From: Bacillota bacterium
GTDB taxonomy: Bacteria; Bacillota; Peptococcia; Peptococcales; Peptococcaceae
Reading direction: 5' to 3'
Length of the DNA: 5,724 bases
Assembly (NCBI GenBank): GCA_023443145.1
Contig: JAEZVS010000139.1
Span: 1 to 5,724 of the forward strand
The first letter of the stretch is position 1. Each line of letters opens with the position of its first letter. Of the stretch, positions 1-5,678 are shown in pieces. The notes below the pieces were generated by a model. It searched no databases and had not been told where the DNA came from. It saw only the letters and a list, made by a program, of their open reading frames with translations. The translations under genes and the position numbers were made by a program.

Positions 1-563
1 TCCAGCGGCAATTCTTCGCTTCCCGACTCGTGAATCTGCGACAAATCCAATTGCACCTTCACCTCATCAATAGCATTGACAACATTTTGCTCTCCTGAGA
101 CAAAAACAGATTTCGGTTCAATTTTAACATCTTTAAGTTTTTCTCCGGAAGGTAATTCACCAATTTTTTCCAACTGGACCTCAAAATGGGCACCTTCCGC
201 ATGTTCCACTGTCACATTAATTTCATTTGGAGAAATTTTACTCACATAAACACCGGATGGCGCGCGCACGTTCACCTCACAGGAATTATCTCCGATTTTA
301 ACCTGGCTCAAGTCCACATTTGCCGTAAAATCTCTTACGTCTATATTACGCAATCGCCTCGAGCGCCCACGCACCGTCACATTTACATTTTTAACGGACA
401 TTTCAGCTGACAATTCATATGCCAGATGTGTCATTGTGACAGGCACTTGAAAAGTGCGCTGCTCAAAAGGATTTTTTTCTATGCCCACATAAAACCACAA
501 CAGCACAGCCAGCAAGAGAGAAACGATTTTTAAAGACCACTTTTTAATGTCGATCTCTTTCAT
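1..563 (-). CDS. cdaR: CdaR, YbbR-domain regulator of diadenylate cyclase (partial, C-terminal part beyond window)
   Basis: CdaR is a membrane-anchored extracytoplasmic protein that binds CdaA and modulates c-di-AMP synthesis. The visible 187 residues start MKEIDIKKWSLKIVSLLLAV. A single N-terminal transmembrane helix spans about residues 9-27, followed by the LWFYVGIEKNP segment typical of YbbR proteins. A first YbbR repeat covers about 36-120 and a second begins near 126 (KIGELPSGEKLKDVKIEPKS, residues 133-152), where family members show P-x-G and a P-x-x-V/F-x-V-x-G turn. The frame stays open to base 1; full-length family members usually carry two to four repeats, so the C-terminal half is probably missing. 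The ATG overlaps the cdaA stop as ATGA (560-563), with GGAGGT at 571-576 seven bases upstream, indicating translational coupling. In many Firmicutes glmM follows cdaR; that gene would lie outside this window. Identification rests on sequence pattern plus position after cdaA. Confidence 0.95.
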   Translation of the reverse strand, partial: MKEIDIKKWSLKIVSLLLAVLLWFYVGIEKNPFEQRTFQVPVTMTHLAYELSAEMSVKNVNVTVRGRSRRLRNIDVRDFTANVDLSQVKIGDNSCEVNVRAPSGVYVSKISPNEINVTVEHAEGAHFEVQLEKIGELPSGEKLKDVKIEPKSVFVSGEQNVVNAIDEVKVQLDLSQIHESGSEELPL

Positions 564-1381
564 TGAAATGACCTCCATTTCCCCCAAAATGACTCTTTTT
601 GGTCGGCTTGATGCAGCAAAGACATCAACATCTGGGTCATATCTTTATAAGACAAATCGTACGATAGTTTTCCACCTTCAGCGATAGACATACTGCCTGT
701 TTCTTCCGAAACAATAATCACCACAGCATCACTGACCTCACTTAATCCAATTGCAGCACGATGACGGGTGCCCAATGCTTTAGAAATATTACGATTGTCT
801 GAAAGAGGAAGGTAGCAGCTTGCCGCTACAATCCGATCACCGGAGACAATGACGGCACCATCATGCAGAGGTGTATTGACAATAAATATATTATTAAGCA
901 ATGCGGTTGACAGCACACCGTCAATAGCAATACCCGTATTGATATATTCTCTTAATCTGCTCTCACGAGCAATGGCAATAAGCACGCCGGTTTTGGTGCG
1001 AGATGAAGCGGTCAGACAACCCATAAGCTGATCCACCTGATGGCGAACAGCACCTTCTCCCTCGCGCTGTTTGGCACGCTGCCACATGCTGCCTTTCCCA
1101 AGTTGTTCCAAAGCACGACGCAATTCCGGTGCAAAAATGACGGGAATCGCCACAATCAGCACACGTTGCAATTGCACCAATACCCAGTTCACAGTAGATA
1201 GACCCACCAATTCGCTAAACACACTAAACGCCAACAAAACTAGTATCCCTTTTGCCAGCTGCTCTGCCCGCGTGCCGATAATCATATCGATAATTTTATA
1301 AATAGCAAAAGAAATGATGAGTATGTCCAAAATATTGACCGGATAAAACACACTCGGTAAACCGTCAATAAAACTTTGCAT
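560..1381 (-). CDS. cdaA: CdaA, membrane diadenylate cyclase (DAC domain)
   Basis: CdaA condenses two ATP into the second messenger c-di-AMP at the inner face of the membrane. From the ATG at 1381 the protein is 273 residues, the usual CdaA length. Three N-terminal hydrophobic helices lie at about 17-35, 44-61 and 65-83, followed by the PELRRALEQLG linker (85-95). The DAC domain covers about 115-240. Both catalytic signatures are intact: LHDGAVIV with D174-G175-A176, and LGTRHRAAIG with T205-R206-H207-R208. I prefer ATG 1381 over the in-frame GTG at 1387, because GGGGTG (1387-1392) is then a Shine-Dalgarno five bases upstream, whereas for the GTG it would overlap the start. The gene overlaps cdaR by 4 nt and begins 34 nt after the lutB-like stop with no terminator between. 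It could be read from the lut transcript or from a local promoter (TATAAT at 1402-1407). The family assignment is very secure; only the start is slightly uncertain. Confidence 0.97.
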   Translation of the reverse strand: MQSFIDGLPSVFYPVNILDILIISFAIYKIIDMIIGTRAEQLAKGILVLLAFSVFSELVGLSTVNWVLVQLQRVLIVAIPVIFAPELRRALEQLGKGSMWQRAKQREGEGAVRHQVDQLMGCLTASSRTKTGVLIAIARESRLREYINTGIAIDGVLSTALLNNIFIVNTPLHDGAVIVSGDRIVAASCYLPLSDNRNISKALGTRHRAAIGLSEVSDAVVIIVSEETGSMSIAEGGKLSYDLSYKDMTQMLMSLLHQADQKESFWGKWRSFQ

Positions 1382-1386
1382 GATCA

Positions 1387-1392
1387 CACCCC
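1387..1392 (-). promoter_or_regulatory. Ribosome binding site that decides the cdaA start
   Basis: The minus strand reads GGGGTG here, five bases before the ATG at 1381. An in-frame GTG at 1387-1385 is the only competing start nearby, but its own first base belongs to this motif, leaving it no spaced Shine-Dalgarno. This motif is weaker than the GGAGG-type sites in front of the other four protein genes in the window. Confidence 0.55.
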
Positions 1393-1401
1393 GGTATTCA
1401 T

Positions 1402-1407
1402 ATTATA
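1402..1407 (-). promoter_or_regulatory. Candidate -10 box for cdaA-cdaR
   Basis: A perfect TATAAT is present on the minus strand between the lutB-like stop and cdaA, inside an AT-only run. No good -35 exists at 16-18 bp: the hexamers there are ATCATG, AATCAT and CAATCA, which fall within or at the edge of the palindrome at 1414-1430. If it is a real promoter it would need an activator or be weak, and the leader would be only about 15 nt. AT-rich chance matches are common, so this is tentative. Confidence 0.3.
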
Positions 1408-1413
1408 TTATTA

Positions 1414-1430
1414 AATCATGAATCATGATT
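1414..1430. repeat. Perfect 17-bp palindrome (two tandem ATCATGA units) at the lutB-cdaA junction
   Basis: AATCATGA, a single central A, then TCATGATT: two 8-bp arms that are exact reverse complements. The same bases can be read as two tandem copies of ATCATGA (1415-1421 and 1422-1428). The palindrome covers the last three sense codons and the stop of the lutB-like gene, and sits where the -35 region of the candidate cdaA promoter would be. A one-base centre cannot form a useful RNA hairpin loop, so a dimeric protein-binding site is the more plausible reading. Its function is unknown. Confidence 0.4.
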
Positions 1431-2642
1431 GGATTTTTCAAGTTCATCCAACACATTTTCGCGTAAAGAAGCAACCATCGTCGGCACATCAATACTCATA
1501 GGGCATTGTTCAATGCAACGCCCACAGCGCAAGCAATTATATAGTGGGGGTGCCGCTTCCATCACACTGTCTTCCACAAAAGCAGTCCAAATGGCGCCGA
1601 TGCCGCCCATGTACGTTTTACCGAAATGACCAGCTGTCAGCGCAAACACCGGACATTCATACATGCAACCGCCGCAGCGAAGACAAAGAGCCGCTTCATG
1701 ACAAACAGCATCTGCCATCAACTGCGAACGACCATTGTCCACAAAAATAACATGAAACTCTTTCGGTCCGTGGGCGCCGTAAGTTGTCACCTTTTCAATA
1801 TCGCCGGTCTTACTGGGACCGCTGATCACATTTAAATATCCCGGTGCACCATATTGACCATAACGCCAATTGACCTCGCACACCTTCATTGCGTCTAAGA
1901 AAGAAGGAACCAGCTTTTCAATGCCTACCACGGCTATGTGAACTGGCGGCACAGCTGTACAAATACGCACATTCCCTTCATTTTCAATAATTGCAATTTG
2001 ACCGGTTTCAGCTGCAACAGCATTGGCACCGGAAATACCCACATCGGCCGTAAAATATTTTTCGCGCAAGAACTCTCTTACCGCACCCACCTCCACTTCA
2101 ACATCAGGAGGTATGTCCCGTCCAAAAAACTTGGAAAAAACTTCAGCCACTTGCTCACGGGGCATGTGTATGGCCGGAGACAAAATATGCATCGGGTTTT
2201 CATCGGTAAGCTGTAAAATAAACTCTCCCAAATCCGTCTCCCAAACAGTGTGGCCCAGCTTTTCCAAACGCTTACGAAGATGAATTTCCTCTCCAAGCAT
2301 TGATTTTCCTTTAACGATGGTTTTTTTATCGCCAATAATTTGATGTATAAGTTGCGTACACTCCTCCGCATCTTTTACAAAATAACCTTTGCCATGATTG
2401 CTTTCAATCGCAGCAATGGCTTGATTCATCAACGCTTTCCAATCATTATTGGCCTTTAATTTAATATCTTTTACTTCCTCAGCCAGTGCCTGCGTATGAG
2501 GATATTTTTCAAGACTATCTTTTACGTTTTTTCGATAGGATTCAATGGCGCGTCCCAGCGCCTTATGTATGTTTTCGTCTTTAGACGCTTTATTGATATT
2601 TTTTCCATAGGACACCATATCTTTTTTTATGTTACGACTCAT
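1416..2642 (-). CDS. lutB: LutB-like protein: LUD domain plus two [4Fe-4S] ferredoxin motifs
   Basis: This is a cytoplasmic iron-sulfur protein of the LutB/LldF family, which takes part with LutA and LutC in oxidising L-lactate (or a related 2-hydroxyacid) to pyruvate. In its 408 residues an N-terminal helical part (1-70) precedes the LUD domain (about 70-305), with hallmark stretches GKSMLGEEIHLRKRLEKLG (112-130), WETDLGEFILQL (134-145) and GANAVAAETGQIAIIENEGN (205-224). Two complete cluster motifs follow: C320-x2-C323-x2-C326-x3-C330-P and C370-x2-C373-x2-C376-x3-C380-P. The protein ends 28 residues after the second cluster, whereas Bacillus LutB (around 475 residues) carries a further C-terminal domain; that tail is absent here with no sign of a frameshift. 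The ATG overlaps the upstream stop as ATGA (2639-2642), and GGAGGG lies nine bases upstream within the previous gene. No lutC follows. The actual substrate is inferred from the family only. Confidence 0.88.
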   Translation of the reverse strand: MSRNIKKDMVSYGKNINKASKDENIHKALGRAIESYRKNVKDSLEKYPHTQALAEEVKDIKLKANNDWKALMNQAIAAIESNHGKGYFVKDAEECTQLIHQIIGDKKTIVKGKSMLGEEIHLRKRLEKLGHTVWETDLGEFILQLTDENPMHILSPAIHMPREQVAEVFSKFFGRDIPPDVEVEVGAVREFLREKYFTADVGISGANAVAAETGQIAIIENEGNVRICTAVPPVHIAVVGIEKLVPSFLDAMKVCEVNWRYGQYGAPGYLNVISGPSKTGDIEKVTTYGAHGPKEFHVIFVDNGRSQLMADAVCHEAALCLRCGGCMYECPVFALTAGHFGKTYMGGIGAIWTAFVEDSVMEAAPPLYNCLRCGRCIEQCPMSIDVPTMVASLRENVLDELEKSNHDS

Positions 2643-3613
2643 TTGGCGAATCCCTCCATTATCAATTCTGCCAAATCAACAATTTCCAGCGACTTTCCGG
2701 CAGACTTCAAGGCCGACAAACAAAACGGACAGGCAACAACCGCTTTATTTGCACCTGTTGCAGTCAGTTCTTCATATCTCTGCTCAGCAAGGCGATGAGA
2801 AAGCTCCGGATAGACCATCTTTATAGGCCCTCCACAGCAAGTGGTCCATACGCCGGATCTTGTTGGATCCACATGATTCACCTCTGCTGCATCCAAAATA
2901 TCGCGCAATTCTGAGACGACGCCCATCTCTCTAGCCAAACGGCAAGAATCGTGTACAACAAATTTTGCAGAAGATGCCACCGATGGAAGCCGATCTCTTC
3001 GCGCCCACAAAAGCTCCGGAAAGGTTTTTATTTGAATATCCGGAAAGTCTTTGAATGCCGGATAGACATATTTAAAAACTTCTGCAGCATGCGGCGACAA
3101 ACAAACCACTGTTTCGGCTCCGGACTCATTTAAAAAGCGATTGATATCACGACTATAAAGCGCAAGAGCATCTTTAAATCCCATTTCATGCAGCAACGCG
3201 CCGCTATAAATTTCGGCTTCACCGTTGTAGCAAATATCATAGCCCAAATGCATTAAAATGGCTGCTGCTTTGCGGTTGATATCAAAAAAACGCTTCTTAT
3301 CTTGCGCAAATACCGAAGCAAAGATCTTTTCAGGCACCAAACCTGTGGTATGTGCCAAATCGCGCATACTCATCATCCAAGAAAAGGCCATTGAACCGGG
3401 ATCAACGAGATCCATGACTTTCAAAAGCGAATCAATAAAAGGCAACAACTGATATTCCCCGCCGGTATAAAAAAGCAATTTTCCTTTTTTCGGCAGATGT
3501 AAATCTTTGGCCCATTGTGCATTCTCTTTCGCCGAAACCGCAAGGGGATTTTTATTTTCTAAGATATTATCTCGAATGAGTGTCATGGTTTCAGGCAACT
3601 GTTTTTTACTCAT
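2639..3613 (-). CDS. LutA/GlpC/HdrB-like CCG-domain iron-sulfur protein, first domain degenerate
   Basis: This 324-residue cytoplasmic protein belongs to the cysteine-rich (CCG) family of LutA, GlpC and heterodisulfide reductase HdrB/HdrD, where CCG domains hold [4Fe-4S] clusters and pass electrons. The C-terminal domain (about 216-318) is complete: HDSC with C224, TTCCGGP with C259-C260-G261, and ACPFC with C295 and C298. The N-terminal domain (about 44-190) keeps the fold pattern but has lost most ligands: the usual first Cys position reads FYTGGEYQLLP (48-58), the expected CCGxP is CYNGE (C128), and the expected CxxC is CLSP (C171). A stretch of about 60 residues (68-125) between the first two positions makes it longer than Bacillus LutA (around 238 residues). 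The ATG at 3613 has GGAGGT at 3621-3626 seven bases upstream. It overlaps the lutB-like gene by 4 nt, so the two proteins probably form a complex. A LutA-equivalent role is inference; I leave the symbol empty because of the divergence. Confidence 0.85.
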   Translation of the reverse strand: MSKKQLPETMTLIRDNILENKNPLAVSAKENAQWAKDLHLPKKGKLLFYTGGEYQLLPFIDSLLKVMDLVDPGSMAFSWMMSMRDLAHTTGLVPEKIFASVFAQDKKRFFDINRKAAAILMHLGYDICYNGEAEIYSGALLHEMGFKDALALYSRDINRFLNESGAETVVCLSPHAAEVFKYVYPAFKDFPDIQIKTFPELLWARRDRLPSVASSAKFVVHDSCRLAREMGVVSELRDILDAAEVNHVDPTRSGVWTTCCGGPIKMVYPELSHRLAEQRYEELTATGANKAVVACPFCLSALKSAGKSLEIVDLAELIMEGFAK

Positions 3614-3638
3614 CTCCTACACCTCCAAGGTCCATTCC

Positions 3639-3667
3639 ATCATACAATATGTCATCTGAAAAATAAA
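3639..3667 (-). promoter_or_regulatory. Candidate promoter for the lut-like operon
   Basis: On the minus strand TATGAT (3639-3644) is a five-of-six match to a sigma-A -10, with a weak TTTATT (3662-3667) 17 bp upstream. Transcription would begin roughly 20 nt before the ATG at 3613, leaving room for the GGAGGT site and little else. The 154-bp gap 3614-3767 between the terminator-bearing upstream gene and this operon must hold a promoter, but the -35 is poor and the exact placement is uncertain. Confidence 0.35.
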
Positions 3668-3713
3668 GTTTATATGTAAAAAGCCCATTCAAGATTTCGT
3701 TAAATATGACATT

Positions 3714-3761
3714 AAAATAAAAAAACTTCTATTAACACATCTTTGTGTTAATAGAAGTTTT
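3714..3761 (-). terminator. Intrinsic terminator of the SLH-NlpC gene
   Basis: Reading the minus strand, the stem arm 3761-3744, a 4-nt loop AAGA (3743-3740) and the arm 3739-3722 form a perfect 18-bp hairpin, flowing into a T tract (seven T from 3725, then A, then four T). It starts six bases after the stop codon at 3768-3770. Only four of the 18 pairs are G-C, so its strength comes from length. On the plus strand the hairpin is followed by A residues, so it should work only for the upstream surface-protein gene, isolating it from the lut-like operon. Confidence 0.92.
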
Positions 3762-3767
3762 AAAAAA

Positions 3768-5333
3768 TCAAACATATCTAATGCTATCAATAAATCGATA
3801 ACCCCACGTATTGATTTGTGAGGCAGGTTCTACGATCACACCATCAGGCAATCCGGCATGTATGACCATTGGTCTGCCACCATTTTTACCCATGTAAACC
3901 GAAACATGATGATATGGTTGCTTACCAGAGGTGGTGTAATTGATATCACCGGGCTGTAACGTATTAAAATCGGTCGGAATATGCGTGCCACCAAACTTTG
4001 CAGAATCCAAATATTGGCAACGAACCATACGATAACCACCATCGGCATACATATCACAGTCTGTAGGTCCTGGAATATGAATGCCAAATTTCAAATACGC
4101 ACTATAAGCCAGTCCGCAGCAATAAACACCCTGACCATTTTCTAAATTAGTACCAAACCACTTAAACGGCAGCCCATCAAACTTAGCTGCATAATTTGCA
4201 ATTGCTTGGCCTTTTGCCTGTGCCGGCGTGCAATTTTGAGCCCAACGATTGCTAAAATCAACCATGGTAGGGTAGCTCCAATAAATCAATTTGCCAACGC
4301 GACCACCAGGAAATTGTCCACTGCGCACAACCCCATTTTTATCAAAGTAATAAACCCCGTCACCGGTTGATCGGCCGCCACCGTATTGCATCGCATAGTC
4401 ATAAGGCTGAAAATAATACATCTGACCATCAATTTGTTTCCACCCGTTTGCCAATCCGGATTCCGCATCTGCAAACATAGTACGATTACTTTCCTTAATC
4501 CAGCCAACAACAACTGCGTTTGCATCATTCAAGTAATAATGTTTGTTATCAACAAGGAAAATTTTGTCTTGAGACTGAACAGACAAAGCCTTATGTCCTG
4601 AGTCTTTGTCAACCAGAATGTATTCTCCATCGTTAAACTGAAGTGTCAGATTTTCGATGTTGGCGTTTTCAACCTGAATGCCTTTGGCTCTAAATAAAAA
4701 AGCCAAACTTTCCGCACGCGTTAACTTATTATGAACCCCAAAAGAACCGTCTTCATAACCTGCAATATATCCACGATTATAAAGCTCTAAAACGCCTTTT
4801 AAACATGCCGGAGAAATATCACTTTTATCTGTAAAAGGTAGAGATGAGGCATCAGTCGATGCCACACTCTGATCGTCCTCATCATCGATGGCGTTTTCAG
4901 TGAGAACATTGCCTTCTTTGACATCCAAAGTCGCAGCTAAAATGGCAACAGCTTCTTCACGAGTAATGGGTTGATCGCCGTTAAATGTATCATAAATACT
5001 TAAAACACCATTGCTTTTTGCTTTTAAAACAACCTGCCGATACCAATCCGAATCCTTTACATCCGCAAAGGGTTCTGTGCCGTTTGCTTTATCCTCAAAA
5101 GCAAACAGTTTGTCGAGAAATGACACAAACTCTGCTCTGGTAACCGATCGATCCGGTCTATACGTATTGTCTTCATAACCGGAAACAGCGCCCATTTCTT
5201 GCCCTTTAACAATGGTGGTGGCTGCCCAATGCCCGGAAATATCAGAATAGGTAGAAGCCAGCCCTTCTAAAGGCATCAACAAAAAAGCACCAATCATTGC
5301 AGCAAGGCAAACAAAACGAATTCTCTTAAACAT
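3768..5333 (-). CDS. Secreted SLH-domain protein with choline-binding-like repeats and C-terminal NlpC/P60-like peptidase
   Basis: This is a 521-residue exported, wall-attached putative peptidoglycan hydrolase. The signal peptide is residues 1-26 (basic MFKRIR, hydrophobic core, likely cut after GLA). Three SLH domains follow at about 29-78, 88-137 and 166-216, with motifs VTRAE (64-68), ITREE (123-127) and LTRAE (204-208); an acidic, Ser-rich linker (146-164) separates the last two. Residues 226-340 resemble cell-wall/choline-binding repeats (GW at 277 and 297, DGQMYYF, DGVYYFDKNGVV). The C-terminal domain (about 370-521) matches NlpC/P60: LPFKWFGTNLENGQGVYCCG (388-407) aligns with the P-Y-x-W-G-G...D-C-S-G block, giving Cys405, then HHVSVYMG (His476) and VIHAG (His492) as the probable Cys-His-His triad. 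The usual D-C-S-G is Y-C-C-G here. The ATG at 5333 has AAGGAGGG (5338-5345) just upstream. The gene is monocistronic, closed by a terminator at 3714-3761. The exact bond cleaved is not predictable. Confidence 0.9.
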   Translation of the reverse strand: MFKRIRFVCLAAMIGAFLLMPLEGLASTYSDISGHWAATTIVKGQEMGAVSGYEDNTYRPDRSVTRAEFVSFLDKLFAFEDKANGTEPFADVKDSDWYRQVVLKAKSNGVLSIYDTFNGDQPITREEAVAILAATLDVKEGNVLTENAIDDEDDQSVASTDASSLPFTDKSDISPACLKGVLELYNRGYIAGYEDGSFGVHNKLTRAESLAFLFRAKGIQVENANIENLTLQFNDGEYILVDKDSGHKALSVQSQDKIFLVDNKHYYLNDANAVVVGWIKESNRTMFADAESGLANGWKQIDGQMYYFQPYDYAMQYGGGRSTGDGVYYFDKNGVVRSGQFPGGRVGKLIYWSYPTMVDFSNRWAQNCTPAQAKGQAIANYAAKFDGLPFKWFGTNLENGQGVYCCGLAYSAYLKFGIHIPGPTDCDMYADGGYRMVRCQYLDSAKFGGTHIPTDFNTLQPGDINYTTSGKQPYHHVSVYMGKNGGRPMVIHAGLPDGVIVEPASQINTWGYRFIDSIRYV

Positions 5334-5410
5334 AATTCCCTCCTTAATAAATACAATAGATCGCCGATAGTTTTTTGCAATATCCTACGACTTCACAACA
5401 GAAACAAAAA

Positions 5411-5439
5411 ATTATAAATTAATATCTTTCGCAAATAAA
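5411..5439 (-). promoter_or_regulatory. Candidate promoter for the SLH-NlpC gene
   Basis: On the minus strand a perfect TATAAT (5411-5416) has TTTATT (5434-5439) 17 bp upstream, the same weak -35 as the lut candidate. It would give a leader of roughly 70 nt. Two alternatives exist: another TATAAT at 5460-5465 with CTTTTT at 5483-5488, and TTGCAA with TATTGT 16 bp later, close to the start codon. The 5334-5606 gap is strongly AT-rich with several A tracts, so chance -10 matches are expected; no other gene is visible in it. Confidence 0.3.
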
Positions 5440-5461
5440 ATAACCAAAAATATTAATTTAT
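5414..5461. repeat. 12-bp perfect inverted repeat in the AT-rich leader
   Basis: The arms ATAAATTAATAT (5414-5425) and ATATTAATTTAT (5450-5461) are exact reverse complements separated by 24 bp; beyond one mismatch two further pairs match (5411-5412 with 5463-5464). The arms contain no G or C. One candidate -10 box partly overlaps each arm. It could be a regulator site, a leader RNA hairpin, or simply a product of AT richness. Confidence 0.35.
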
Positions 5462-5606
5462 TATAAATAAAAATTTGCAAACAAAAAGTTCATGATAAAC
5501 CACCATAGAATAGATAGACAAGTTACCATTCCAAAGCATTCAACATGAACCAAAAAACATCCAAACAATATACGTTATTTATTTACATGTTCATATGAAA
5601 ATAAAA

Positions 5607-5678
5607 CTCCCCGAGCTGGGCTCGAACCAGCAACCCTTCGGTTAACAGCCGAATGCTCTACCATTGAGCTATCGAGGA
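5607..5678 (-). tRNA. tRNA-Asn (anticodon GUU), no encoded CCA
   Basis: The 72-nt minus-strand sequence folds as a complete cloverleaf. The acceptor TCCTCGA pairs with TCGGGGA (one U-G pair), the D stem is GCTC/GAGC, the anticodon stem TTCGG/CCGAA encloses the loop CTGTTAA with GTT at 5644-5646, the variable loop is five bases, and the T arm is GCTGG-TTCGAGC-CCAGC. The discriminator is G. The gene is followed directly by TTTTATTTT, so CCA is not encoded and must be added by the CCA-adding enzyme; the T-rich run may help end transcription. The 46 bases upstream (5679-5724) show no clear promoter or second tRNA. Confidence 0.97.

Noticed and set aside
186..410. Open frame of 74 codons on the plus strand
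   Set aside because: It lies wholly inside cdaR in antisense, has no Shine-Dalgarno and its product resembles nothing; the minus-strand frame gives a clear YbbR protein.
1938..2283. Overlapping plus-strand open frames of 86-92 codons
   Set aside because: They are antisense to the LUD-domain coding region, whose minus-strand translation has conserved family motifs throughout.
3649..3712. Inverted 7-mers ATGTCAT (3649-3655) and ATGACAT (3706-3712) flanking the lut promoter region
   Set aside because: Only seven bases match, the spacing is 50 bp, and nothing extends on either side; too likely by chance to call an operator.
4286..4528. Minus-strand frame of 80 codons within the SLH-NlpC gene
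   Set aside because: It is an out-of-frame shadow of the repeat region; the main frame is continuous from signal peptide to the last catalytic motif.
5545..5598. 17-codon plus-strand frame beginning MNQKTSKQ
   Set aside because: It is very short, has no clear ribosome binding site, and lies in AT-rich DNA where such frames arise by chance.
5607..5678. tRNA-Asn as an integration site for a mobile element
   Set aside because: No integrase gene, no repeated tRNA 3' fragment elsewhere in the window, and the neighbouring genes look like ordinary chromosomal genes.
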